39,029 bases of DNA from a virus: positions 1 through 39,029 of IMG/VR virus record IMGVR_UViG_3300002518_000001. One strand, given 5' to 3'. This document shows positions 6,389-14,316 of this stretch, piece after piece (within the stretch, counting starts at the first letter, position 1; every line of letters begins with the position of its first letter). The position numbers were made by a program, and so were the translations under genes. The notes under the pieces were generated by a model. It was not told the DNA's origin, ran no database searches, and worked only from the letters and a program-made list of their open reading frames with translations.

Positions 6389-7456
6389 ATGGTTGAGATG
6401 AAAAAAGAGAACAGAGTTGGATTGGAAGAGTGGGACAGGGCTCGTCCGACGGCTCTTGATTACAAGGATCGGATCAAGGGGGCCTTGTGGGGTCTCGCGG
6501 TGGGAGATGCCCTTGGGGCACCGTATGAGTTCGACAGTCGAGATTCGCGTCGTATCGGCAGCTTGGACGTTTCAATGAGTTACGGCACGGGTGGTACGTG
6601 GAATGTCCGCGAGGGGGAGTGGACGGACGACACGGCGATGGCGTTGTGCGGTATCGAGTCTTTGTTGTTGTGGGGAGGGTTGAATCCGGATGACTTGCTT
6701 CGTCGTTGGGTGGCGTGGTGGAGGAAGGGCTACATGAGTACTCGCGACGAGTGCTTTGACATCGGCACGACGACGTCGAGTGCCTTGTTGGAGTTCAGGA
6801 GGAGAGGCTTGTGGTATGAGGCGGGTCTCCAAAGTGGCGGTTCGGGGAATGGGTCGTTGATGCGGTTGGCTCCCTTTGTGCTTTGGTACGCGGAGCAGTC
6901 GGGCGACGTCGCAGTGGAAGCGGGTCGTATTTCGGGGAGACTGACGCACGGTTCGAGAGATTGCGACGACAGCGTGATGATCATGTCGCTCTTGATGGAG
7001 GCGTTGGTGTCGGGTGAATACATGACGGGGGCTTTGTTGGAGTTGCCGGATTTGTTGTCGGATTGGGTGGGTGCACCGGGTCTGATGCGATTGTTGGATG
7101 GTTCGGTTATCGCGATGTCGCGGGAGCAAGTGAGGTCGGGCGGTTATTGCGTGGACACGTTGGTGGCAGCGGTGTGGTCGGTGTTGCAGTCCACTTCGTT
7201 CTCGGAAGCGGTCGTTACGGCGATCCGTTTGGGTGGAGACACGGACACGGTGGCAGCGGTGGTTGGTCAGCTTGCGGGTCTCTTGTACGGGTGTTCGGGT
7301 ATTCCCAGGAGGTGGATCGAAGGGTTGCTTTGTTATGATCGTGTGAATGCATACATCAATCGTTTCACGGACGTCGTGATAGAGTTGGGTGAGCATGGCG
7401 AGACCACGTTCATGCCGCAGTGGATGGGAAGTCGGGTCTATTACGAGGGGCCTTAG
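6389..7456 (+). CDS. ADP-ribosylglycohydrolase (DraG-like)
   Basis: A 355-residue enzyme of the ADP-ribosylglycohydrolase family, which removes ADP-ribose from proteins or small molecules using two metal ions. Both metal-binding signatures are present: GALWGLAVGDALGAPYE and EWTDDTAMAL near residues 30-86, and GGDTDTVAAVVGQLAG near 281-296. The ATG at 6389 is chosen because AGGAGA lies 9 nt upstream; an earlier frame at 6272 would run through the repeat element. A TATAAT box and terminator-like hairpin lie just upstream, so it probably has its own transcription control. In a phage it could reverse host ADP-ribosylation used as defence, or undo phage-made ADP-ribosylation. The target cannot be told. 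Confidence 0.9.
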   Translation: MVEMKKENRVGLEEWDRARPTALDYKDRIKGALWGLAVGDALGAPYEFDSRDSRRIGSLDVSMSYGTGGTWNVREGEWTDDTAMALCGIESLLLWGGLNPDDLLRRWVAWWRKGYMSTRDECFDIGTTTSSALLEFRRRGLWYEAGLQSGGSGNGSLMRLAPFVLWYAEQSGDVAVEAGRISGRLTHGSRDCDDSVMIMSLLMEALVSGEYMTGALLELPDLLSDWVGAPGLMRLLDGSVIAMSREQVRSGGYCVDTLVAAVWSVLQSTSFSEAVVTAIRLGGDTDTVAAVVGQLAGLLYGCSGIPRRWIEGLLCYDRVNAYINRFTDVVIELGEHGETTFMPQWMGSRVYYEGP

Positions 7457-7457
7457 C

Positions 7458-8039
7458 ATGACAAAGGCATGGGATGCGTTGGAGTTGGCCTTTCGGGGCC
7501 TGTCGGAGACTTCGGATGGCTCGGAAAAGAAAGAGTCTTCGGAGGTCTCGCCTGTGTCTGTCGTTCCATCTGTCGTTCCACCTGTCGTTCCACCTGTCGG
7601 TCGGGCGGATCTTCCAAGAATTCGTTCTGTGAAGGAGTTGTTGGCCCCCAAGGGTCGGTCGGAGGTAAGGCCAGTGGTCCCTGTGGCGTCTGTAATGGCA
7701 CCGGAGGAGCATGTTCGGGCGTATGGGTTCGTGTCGATCGATTGGGACCACGTGGAGGCTTGCAAGGCGGTCGGGAACAAAGAGAGGAGGGTGCCGAGAG
7801 AGTGGACGAAGCGGGAGGTGTCTTTGATCGAGTGGTTTCGGGCTGTTCGGTTAGAGGGAGTGTTGCCGACGAAGCCGTTCTGGTTGAATGCTTGCAGTTG
7901 GCTATCAGAGCCGAGCAAGTATTACGAATGGATGGAGTCCAGGATACGCCGAGGCCCGATGTCCAAGAGGTTTGACAGATTGTTGGATAAGTTGGAGGAG
8001 TTGCGTCGGGCAGCGAAGAGGATACGAGGAACAGGGTAG
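7458..8039 (+). CDS. Hypothetical protein with Val-Pro repeat
   Basis: A 193-residue protein starting 1 nt after the stop of the hydrolase gene, so probably co-translated with it (GAGGGG precedes the ATG). The first 35 residues are Ser/Glu-rich. Residues about 34-48 contain a VVPP repeat encoded by a 12-bp DNA repeat. The C-terminal half is basic and helical, with a conserved-looking WFRAVRLEGVLPTKPFW segment and a Lys/Arg-rich end (RRAAKRIRGTG). That layout suggests a flexible linker joined to a nucleic-acid-binding or adaptor domain. No family is recognised. Confidence 0.7.
   Translation: MTKAWDALELAFRGLSETSDGSEKKESSEVSPVSVVPSVVPPVVPPVGRADLPRIRSVKELLAPKGRSEVRPVVPVASVMAPEEHVRAYGFVSIDWDHVEACKAVGNKERRVPREWTKREVSLIEWFRAVRLEGVLPTKPFWLNACSWLSEPSKYYEWMESRIRRGPMSKRFDRLLDKLEELRRAAKRIRGTG
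7557..7599. repeat. 12-bp tandem repeat inside a gene
   Basis: Unit [TC]CTGTCGTTCCA repeated three times plus a partial copy, in frame, giving the VVPS-VVPP-VVPP linker of the gene at 7458. The period equals that of the unrelated noncoding repeat at 6193. Confidence 0.85.
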
Positions 8040-8077
8040 ATATTTTGGGGGAGGTGTCTCGTTTGGTTGTCGATGTG

Positions 8078-8088
8078 TATATATATAT
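8078..8088 (+). promoter_or_regulatory. TATATATA-type promoter box
   Basis: An 11-bp alternating TA tract 52 nt before the ATG at 8141, with no sigma-70 -35 hexamer. Similar boxes precede the genes at 12583, 17379, 18844 and 33313. They resemble in style, not exact sequence, the AT-only late promoters of T4-like phages. Confidence 0.5.
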
Positions 8089-8140
8089 TGCGGAAAAGAT
8101 GGCAGCAACGCATACTTGATTGGGTAACAAAGAGGTAGTC

Positions 8141-9067
8141 ATGAGCTTTATAGACAAGCCGATTCAATGGGACATGTCGAAAGACGACGCGGCAAAATCA
8201 ATCCACGAGAGGTTCCGCAATCGTCAGTTTTGGTTGGAGGTTGTGTGTGAGACGCCCTTAGAAGGGGCGGACTACCCGAAGATGCTTGATGTTGCCCGTG
8301 ACAAGGCACGTCGAGTGGACGTGCCACGATCGTCGGATGAGTTTCTTGATGAGATTCGCACTTCTCGACCCCGTAAGCTCTGCGTGTTCAAGGGTTTCAA
8401 GAAAGGCCCGTACACGTGGTGGGCGGCGATCGTGGAGTTCGGCGATCCGACGATTCGAAGAATGCTTCGTTCGCGAGTCGAAAAGTCCGAAGACGATTTG
8501 GTTCCGGGGGTTGAAGAGCGTCGGGTTTACGCACTCTTTAACGGTTGGACGTCAAGGCGTGGCACGGAGGCTGTCTTGGTGGATTACTCTGGTTCGAGCG
8601 AGATTATGGGAAAAACCCATACGGTGACGGATGCCCGCGAGTTCATGCAGTACATGCTGGATGCTCGCGTGGGAGACCGCGTGACGGACGGTTACGGACC
8701 ATCTTTTGAGTTGGAAGACATTGATCTTGGCTCGTCGGAGTTGCCTCGCATCGAGGGATTGCCTCCGGTTGTTCCGAGAGAACGTAAGCCGACAGGACGC
8801 AAGTCTTGGGAAGAGGAGCATCGACCGTGGGAGGACGAAGAGGAAGACGATGACGACATGGAAGTCTTGTCTCGACGCCCCCGAACGGAGTCGAGATCCG
8901 ATAGAGAAGAGAGCAGCGGGTTCGAAGAACACAAACGTCGAAAAGCGACGGAAGATTCGAAGGGATCGGATTTTTGGGGTCGCACCGAGCCAGAGGGTGC
9001 CCCTGATGCGGGAGTTACCGACCTGGAAAAAGCGGCTCGTAATCGCAGAAAGTCTTCGGATTGGTAA
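8141..9067 (+). CDS. Unknown protein with acidic linker and C-terminal SDW tag
   Basis: A 308-residue protein. The ATG at 8141 has AGAGG 6 nt upstream. The N-terminal 200 residues look like a folded domain (segments RKLCVFKGFKKGPYTWWAAI and RVYALFNGWTSRRGTEAV) of no family I recognise. Residues about 210-290 are a disordered, strongly charged linker with a run of Asp/Glu (EEEDDDD) and many Arg/Ser. The protein ends AARNRRKSSDW, the tag shared by five proteins here. It has its own TATATATA-type promoter and is followed by the UvsW-like helicase gene. It could be a DNA-metabolism adaptor or a virion protein. Confidence 0.8.
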   Translation: MSFIDKPIQWDMSKDDAAKSIHERFRNRQFWLEVVCETPLEGADYPKMLDVARDKARRVDVPRSSDEFLDEIRTSRPRKLCVFKGFKKGPYTWWAAIVEFGDPTIRRMLRSRVEKSEDDLVPGVEERRVYALFNGWTSRRGTEAVLVDYSGSSEIMGKTHTVTDAREFMQYMLDARVGDRVTDGYGPSFELEDIDLGSSELPRIEGLPPVVPRERKPTGRKSWEEEHRPWEDEEEDDDDMEVLSRRPRTESRSDREESSGFEEHKRRKATEDSKGSDFWGRTEPEGAPDAGVTDLEKAARNRRKSSDW

Positions 9068-9084
9068 GCTAGATACGGGAGGAT

Positions 9085-11223
9085 GTGTTGCGGGAACAGA
9101 TGAGTCTGCCCCTTATGCCCCCAAAGGGACGTCAAGATGAAGCAGTGGTGGAGATTGGGGCTTTGCCCCGGCTCCCGCCTGCGGGTCGTAGTGACTTGGA
9201 GTTGGTGGAGGAGGAGCCGAAGTCGTCTGTGCGGGTTCGGTTCCGGGGTGCGTACTTTTACGTCCATCCTGCGAGTCAGTTGAGCATAGAGGTTGAGCGT
9301 TCTATCTCTTTTCAACGCAAAGGATTCGAGAAGACTTTTACTTACCAAAAGGGTAAGTGGGATGGGTACACTTCGTTGTTCAAGCGTGTCCGAGGGGAGG
9401 ACACCTTGGAGGTTCCGATTGGGATGTATCCGCAGTTTGCGGCGGGGTGCGATCTGCACGGCGTCAGCGTCGTGGTTGACAATAGTCGAATGCGTCCGAT
9501 GTCTGTGGTGCCTCCGAACTTGGAGTGGTGGAGGCTCCAGGGGAAAGACGGGGAGATTGAGCTATACGATTATCAGTTGGACACGGTGGGGCATACGACC
9601 TACGATGAGGACGTGTATAAGCTCTCCCCGGAGAAAGCAGAAGAGTTGTCGAGTGGCCTTGGGTTGTTGACGCGATACAGGGTCAATGGTTGCGGTATTT
9701 GGCGATCGGCGACGGGATCAGGGAAGACGACAGCCGTGGCGGGATTGATCCAAAAGCTTGGTGTCCGCGTTGTTTTTGTGGTGTACGGTACAGAGTTAGT
9801 GGAACAAACGGCGGAGAGGTTTAAGCAGATGTTGGCTCCGTGGCTTGAGCGTCACGGGTTGGATGTGGAAGACGCGATCCGTGTGTGCAACAAGAAAAGC
9901 ACGGAGTTTGGGCTCATTACAGTTGCGGGGTCGTCGCTCTTGGCGGCAGCACTCAATAGGCCGGAAGCTGTGAAGCGAGAGGCAGGTCGCTTGTCAAGTG
10001 CTGCGATGGATCTGCTTGATCCTGCATTGTTTCGATCGGATGAAGAAAAGGAGGCGATCGAGAAGATGCGGGACTTCGTCTCGAAGTGGTTTCGTGTGTG
10101 CAGGAAAGAGAGCTACGATAAGGCAATTCGGGACTTCGGGGATGATTGGAAGGGGTTGTCGGAAGACGTGTTAGATGAGCCATTCCGATTGGTGGGTGGT
10201 ACGTTTTTGATGCGTCAGTCTTCTGGCGACCTTACAGAGGAGACGCAGACGGAGTTCTATGAGAGGTTGTCGAAGGTTTTTCTCTCGATGCACACTCTCC
10301 CAAGGAGGGCGAAAAAAGCACTCTCTCGAAGAGATCAGGTTGCTTCGGGGCTACAGAGAGCAGGTTTGTTGATCGGCGACGAGGTCCACCTGGCAGGCGG
10401 CAAGGGTTATCACGAGGTGTTGATGGCTTGCCCGGCGTATTATCGCGTAGGGATGTCAGGAACGCCATTAGAGCGGACGGATGGCCAGAACATTAGGGTG
10501 ATCGCTGGATTCGGCGAGATCTTGTCGCATGTTTCCAACAAGGACATGCAAGAGGCGGATGTTGTCCCGAACGTCAACATCAACTTTGTCTCGACCAAAG
10601 GGGGTCCATCGATCAAATTGTCAAAGGGGTGGCTTTGGAATGACGTAGTGGATCTCGGAATATCTGGGTATTCATTGAGAAACGACATCATTTCGTTCTT
10701 GGTGCATCGTGCATACCTCGCGAACAAGCAGTCATTGGTGCTGTTCCGGTCTCGTGTTCATGGAGAGAACTTGTCCGTGTTTTTGGATGTATGGGGAGTT
10801 CCCCACACTAAGTTGGACGGTCGCTCACCAATGGAAGATCGTTTGGCGGCATTGGATAGGTTTCGTAGCGGTACGGAGTTGGCGTTGGTCGCGAGCGATA
10901 TTTTTGGGACAGGTATCGACATCCCCGATGGTTTTGATCTTTTGATTAACGCAGGGGGTGGGAAGGGAAGATCGAAGGACGACGATCGCGGCGGGATAAA
11001 GATTTTGCAGCGATTGGGTAGAGGTTTGCGTGGAGATTCGGACCATACTTTGGAGTTTTGGGACTTCTACGACGACCATTTGTGGAGATTGGCTCAACAT
11101 GGAGAGAGCCGATTCAAATTGTATGAAGAGCAAGATTGTTTTACGATGCAAGATGTTTCGTGGAGGGATTTGCTCCCTCCCGAAGTGATTGCTCGGTATG
11201 AACCAGAAGGGAGTTTGTTGTGA
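9085..11223 (+). CDS. Superfamily 2 helicase, UvsW-like
   Basis: An SF2 DNA helicase/translocase, about 710 residues, resembling T4 UvsW and the XPB/RecG-like group that remodels forks and branched recombination intermediates. Visible motifs, numbered from GTG 9085, are Q-like YDYQLDTV, motif I ATGSGKTT (about 209-216), motif II DEVH (432-435), motif III GMSGTP (about 457-462), motif V SDIFGTGIDIP and motif VI QRLGRGLRG (about 642-650). About 220 residues separate motifs I and II, longer than usual, suggesting an inserted domain. The start is uncertain: GTG 9085, TTG 9088 (GGGAGG 5 nt upstream) or ATG 9100. It overlaps the next gene as GTGA. Confidence 0.9.
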   Translation: MLREQMSLPLMPPKGRQDEAVVEIGALPRLPPAGRSDLELVEEEPKSSVRVRFRGAYFYVHPASQLSIEVERSISFQRKGFEKTFTYQKGKWDGYTSLFKRVRGEDTLEVPIGMYPQFAAGCDLHGVSVVVDNSRMRPMSVVPPNLEWWRLQGKDGEIELYDYQLDTVGHTTYDEDVYKLSPEKAEELSSGLGLLTRYRVNGCGIWRSATGSGKTTAVAGLIQKLGVRVVFVVYGTELVEQTAERFKQMLAPWLERHGLDVEDAIRVCNKKSTEFGLITVAGSSLLAAALNRPEAVKREAGRLSSAAMDLLDPALFRSDEEKEAIEKMRDFVSKWFRVCRKESYDKAIRDFGDDWKGLSEDVLDEPFRLVGGTFLMRQSSGDLTEETQTEFYERLSKVFLSMHTLPRRAKKALSRRDQVASGLQRAGLLIGDEVHLAGGKGYHEVLMACPAYYRVGMSGTPLERTDGQNIRVIAGFGEILSHVSNKDMQEADVVPNVNINFVSTKGGPSIKLSKGWLWNDVVDLGISGYSLRNDIISFLVHRAYLANKQSLVLFRSRVHGENLSVFLDVWGVPHTKLDGRSPMEDRLAALDRFRSGTELALVASDIFGTGIDIPDGFDLLINAGGGKGRSKDDDRGGIKILQRLGRGLRGDSDHTLEFWDFYDDHLWRLAQHGESRFKLYEEQDCFTMQDVSWRDLLPPEVIARYEPEGSLL

Positions 11224-11747
11224 GCCAAAAAAATGGTGACGCGAAAGTTGTGTCTGTGGTTGAAGAGCCGATGCGAGATCCGATAGTTTATGTCGAGGGG
11301 GTGGGGTCTGTTCCTCCTGAGATTGCCAAGCAATTGGTGTATGCGTGGAGGGCATTGTTGATGTCTTTGCGGGCCGAGGGGAAGTTCGAGGGAGATGTTC
11401 CGCGAGCCTTTACAGCTAAGATGTCACCGAATGGATCGGTGTCCTTGGAGCCGTTTCATATGCCCACAGGGGTGGTGATAGGTGGCGAGGAGGTGAGCTT
11501 GGACGGTCCATTGGAGCATATGTTCCGACCGGCACCTCGTCTAGACGCTTCCTTGGCTCCGACTCTCCCTCGCAATGGATTGGGGTCTTCGCCGACGCAC
11601 TTGGACATGGAGATGGAGTCTCGTAGGTCGGCTCGACGTCGTCGTGCTGTTGGTGGTGCTGAGTTGGTGGGCTCCAAGGTTCCCGATGCTTCGGGTCAAC
11701 ATCGTGCGTTGGTCTCTGATGGTGGAGAGGTAGAGGTTGTCTCATGA
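11220..11747 (+). CDS. Hypothetical protein (175 aa)
   Basis: A 175-residue protein starting with GTG inside the helicase stop (GTGA overlap), so translation is probably coupled. The N-terminal 75 residues look folded: IVYVEGVGSVPPEIAKQLVY leads into a helix (WRALLMSLRAEGKFEG). The second half is Arg-rich and probably disordered (SRRSARRRRAVGG). No family is recognised. Coupling to a helicase on one side and the gene at 11744 on the other suggests a replication or recombination accessory role, which is inference. Confidence 0.7.
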   Translation: MSQKNGDAKVVSVVEEPMRDPIVYVEGVGSVPPEIAKQLVYAWRALLMSLRAEGKFEGDVPRAFTAKMSPNGSVSLEPFHMPTGVVIGGEEVSLDGPLEHMFRPAPRLDASLAPTLPRNGLGSSPTHLDMEMESRRSARRRRAVGGAELVGSKVPDASGQHRALVSDGGEVEVVS

Positions 11748-12463
11748 GCGGGGTGAGAGACTTGTTCAAGGTGGCTTTGCCTGTGAAGCTCGCCAGGAAA
11801 GAGATCAAGAGAGAGGTTAGAGGTCTCAATTTGGGACGTGGCCGCAGGAAGAAGGAGAAGAGAGCCACCAGGACGGAGATGATTCGCAGGACACACGAGG
11901 GTCGTATTCTGGTGCCAGATCGTCGAGATCGAGAGGCACGGATGGAGGCGGCTCGTGTAGCCCAAGCTTTCGCAGAGAAGCACGCCAGGTACTTCGGCAG
12001 TCGCCAATGCGATTGGCAGAGGATGATGGAGAATCCCGGTGCGGTGGGGTGCTTCTCTCGTGCTGCCGCATATGCGTCCGAGTTGACTTGTTCGGCTTCG
12101 GATTTTGTGGAGGCACAGTTTTGGTATTTTGATAAATACGTGGGCCAGGTTCCCGACATAAAGAATTTGGCGGCACCAGATGCTGTCTCCCGGTATAGTA
12201 TTTGGAAGGAGTCTAGAGAGTCGGGTGAGGCGCCGGATGCGACGGTTTATCCGGCAGTGGGAGGGAGGGTCGCAAAATTAACAGATGACGAAATGCGGGG
12301 CTATGAGGAGTCTTCCTTGCGTCGAATGGTCTCTCGATGGGGTTCGGAAGATAAAGTGTGGGAGTTGTTTGGACAGGAGGACGATGTTTTCTCTTTGGCT
12401 TTTCGGGAGAGCCGGGGGTCTTGGCAGCGTATGTACGGAACAGGAGACCTTGAAAAAGTTTAG
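11744..12463 (+). CDS. Hypothetical basic protein (239 aa)
   Basis: A 239-residue protein coupled to the gene upstream by an ATGA overlap. The first 60 residues are strongly basic (GRGRRKKEKRATRTEMIRR), suggesting nucleic-acid binding. The rest is helical, with aromatic segments such as DFVEAQFWYFDKYVGQVPD. It lies just before the DnaB-like helicase and primase genes, where a helicase loader would be expected, but no loader motif is visible. Its TAG stop lies inside a copy of the 15-bp palindrome (12458-12472). The function is unknown. Confidence 0.7.
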   Translation: MSGVRDLFKVALPVKLARKEIKREVRGLNLGRGRRKKEKRATRTEMIRRTHEGRILVPDRRDREARMEAARVAQAFAEKHARYFGSRQCDWQRMMENPGAVGCFSRAAAYASELTCSASDFVEAQFWYFDKYVGQVPDIKNLAAPDAVSRYSIWKESRESGEAPDATVYPAVGGRVAKLTDDEMRGYEESSLRRMVSRWGSEDKVWELFGQEDDVFSLAFRESRGSWQRMYGTGDLEKV

Positions 12464-12472
12464 TCACTGAAC
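12458..12472. promoter_or_regulatory. 15-bp palindrome, copy 4 (stop codon inside)
   Basis: GTTTAGTCACTGAAC. The one departure from the consensus (C to T at position 4) creates the TAG stop of the gene 11744-12463. Confidence 0.7.
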
Positions 12473-12513
12473 GCACAGGTGCTTCTCTTGCTGTGCTCTT
12501 GTGTTCTTCACAT

Positions 12514-12551
12514 GTCGCTATATCCGTATTTTATTGTATATATAGAGCGAC
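12514..12551 (+). promoter_or_regulatory. TATATATA box flanked by inverted repeat
   Basis: TATATATA at 12537-12544 is flanked by GTCGCT (12514-12519) and AGCGAC (12546-12551). The ATG of the next gene is at 12583. A similar arrangement with a different arm sequence lies at 17314-17342. Confidence 0.5.
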
Positions 12552-12582
12552 AGTACAACGTTCGAGAGTAGAGGTTGAGATC

Positions 12583-12813
12583 ATGATTAAAGTATCGACA
12601 TTGGCAATCAAAGGACACCAGGCATTGGTGATGACCCCGACAGGAAGATTGATTGTTTTGAAGTTCGACAAGCCCCTGCCGGATGGGTATGAAGTCAAGA
12701 TGTTGGATGAGGAGCCTCCGGAGGCTGACGTGTGGCACGGAGGGGAAGACTTGGTTGTGCCTGTTTTTCCTGCATTTGAAGCGTCTGATATGCCGGACAT
12801 GCCGAGCGTTTAA
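12583..12813 (+). CDS. Small hypothetical protein (76 aa)
   Basis: A 76-residue acidic protein, MIKVSTLAIKGHQALVMTPT onward. The start at 12583 is chosen over an upstream in-frame start at 12493 because GAGG lies 8 nt upstream and the upstream part crosses the TATATATA box. The N-terminal 45 residues look like a small beta fold. The C terminus is Pro/Asp-rich. It has its own promoter-like box and lies just before the replicative helicase gene. No function is recognised. Confidence 0.7.
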   Translation: MIKVSTLAIKGHQALVMTPTGRLIVLKFDKPLPDGYEVKMLDEEPPEADVWHGGEDLVVPVFPAFEASDMPDMPSV

Positions 12814-12831
12814 TAAAAAAATGTCGAGGTG

Positions 12832-12855
12832 TTGTCATCTGTGGGTATATGACAA
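12832..12855. promoter_or_regulatory. Inverted repeat in helicase leader
   Basis: TTGTCAT and ATGACAA, 7 bp each, with a 10-nt spacer, 63 nt upstream of the helicase ATG. The right arm overlaps a TATATG box. It is either an operator or a leader hairpin. Confidence 0.4.
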
Positions 12856-12918
12856 TAGGTCACATAGAAGATCGGATCATATGCACCACACGATTCGCTG
12901 TGCGCGATAGGAGGGTTG

Positions 12919-14301
12919 ATGGTAACACCGGGAGTTGCGGGTCCAGAGGCGTTTGAGAAATTTGCCTTTGGCGACGGTATGCAGAAAGACGTGCTGCGAT
13001 TGATGGCACGAGAGCAGTTGTTTTCGGAGGCTTCGGTTCATTGGATTGAGCCGAAGTACTTCGGGACAGGGGCACAGAGATGGATGGCCAAGGCCCAAAT
13101 CCGTTTCTTTGAAAGATACATGATGCCGCCAACAAAGAGCGAAGTGTTGGAGGTTTTGCGCAAGTCACAGGTGTTGGGCGAGGTAACCGATGTCTTGGTT
13201 TCGGACATCTCTCGCTTGACGGGGGAGATATACGACGAGCCGTTGTCGGGGTCTCGCGAGTTTACATTGGACTCCGTCAGGGGGTTTGCTCGCAAAAGAG
13301 CGTGGCAGTCGGCCATATTGGAGGCTCTGCCTTATTTGGAGATGGGAGATGCCGATCGGGTTGATCTGATCATGGAGCGAGCCAAGTCGTCCGTGTATGA
13401 TTTGGAAGCGGGCGGGTATTGGCTGTTCGAGACTGTAGAGGAGAGAGCCCGGCGAAGGGCAATGGACGAGGAGACCGGGGGGGATGTGTTTCCTTTGGGG
13501 ATACCTCCGCTAGACCTGGCTTTACGCCGGGGCGGCATTGGTCCTGGGGAAGTCGTTATGTGGATCGCGGAGAAAGGGGGCGGGAAATCAATTGCCTTGT
13601 GCCATACGGCTCGACACGCTGTCTTCTCCCATGGTCGCGTCGCGATATTTTCGTTCGAGATGGCCGAGGAGCAGATCGCAGATCGCTTGGATGCGGGATT
13701 CGGTGGCGTCAGCATGTGGAGTATGGTCGCCGAGCAAGAGAAAATGATGGAGAACTTGCGGTTTTTAACAGGCAGGTTCCCGCGCAGCGTCTTTATTCGC
13801 CGTTACCCCACCAAGGGAGCAACCATATCGGACATAAAAAGATGCTTGGACTCTCTGCGGAGGCAGCACAGTTGGACGCCTCACGTTATCGTTTTGGACT
13901 ATTCTTCGATCGTCCGTCCTTCTCGATCGCGAGAGAGAAAGAACGAGGAGCTTCAGGAAGTCGTCGAGGATTTTCGTGGATTGTGTGTTGAGGTGGGTGC
14001 TGCGGGCTACACAGCAGCGCAACTGAATCGGATGGGAGCAGCACGTCGTGTCGCAGATGGAACGCATGCAGCGGGTTCTTGGGACCAACTTGCTACGGTC
14101 GATTACTCATATATTATCAATCAAACATTGGAGGAGCGGGAGCGAAACATGATTCGTATCTTGATAGAGAAAGCTCGCGATGGCCTCTCCAAGTTAGAGA
14201 TTGGGCCTCTGGAGACTGAATGGGCCAAGATGAGATTTATCGCTCCCATCCACGCACCTCCGTGGGAGATCCGTGAAAAGTACGGCATTTACTTCAAGTA
14301 G
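12919..14301 (+). CDS. Replicative DNA helicase (DnaB/gp41-like)
   Basis: A 460-residue hexameric-type replicative helicase with a RecA-like motor. Residues 1-160 match the helical N-terminal domain of phage DnaB proteins (pattern SVHWIEPKYFGTGAQR and later MPPTKSEVLEVL). The C-terminal motor has Walker A AEKGGGKS near residue 216, FSFEM (family FSLEM) near 244, Walker B VIVLDYSS near 325 and AAQLNR near 370, the DnaB glutamine-rich motif. The P-loop has Gly-Gly-Gly before Lys-Ser, an acceptable variant. AGGAGG lies 4-5 nt upstream of ATG 12919. It is followed directly by the primase gene, so the two form the core of the phage primosome. Confidence 0.93.
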   Translation: MVTPGVAGPEAFEKFAFGDGMQKDVLRLMAREQLFSEASVHWIEPKYFGTGAQRWMAKAQIRFFERYMMPPTKSEVLEVLRKSQVLGEVTDVLVSDISRLTGEIYDEPLSGSREFTLDSVRGFARKRAWQSAILEALPYLEMGDADRVDLIMERAKSSVYDLEAGGYWLFETVEERARRRAMDEETGGDVFPLGIPPLDLALRRGGIGPGEVVMWIAEKGGGKSIALCHTARHAVFSHGRVAIFSFEMAEEQIADRLDAGFGGVSMWSMVAEQEKMMENLRFLTGRFPRSVFIRRYPTKGATISDIKRCLDSLRRQHSWTPHVIVLDYSSIVRPSRSRERKNEELQEVVEDFRGLCVEVGAAGYTAAQLNRMGAARRVADGTHAAGSWDQLATVDYSYIINQTLEERERNMIRILIEKARDGLSKLEIGPLETEWAKMRFIAPIHAPPWEIREKYGIYFK

Positions 14302-14316
14302 AGGCAGGCGACGAAC

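Noticed and set aside
6572-7918. A 448-residue leftward frame opposite the hydrolase gene
   Set aside because: It lies opposite a clear DraG-family gene with intact catalytic motifs; its Thr/His/Arg-rich translation has no motif.
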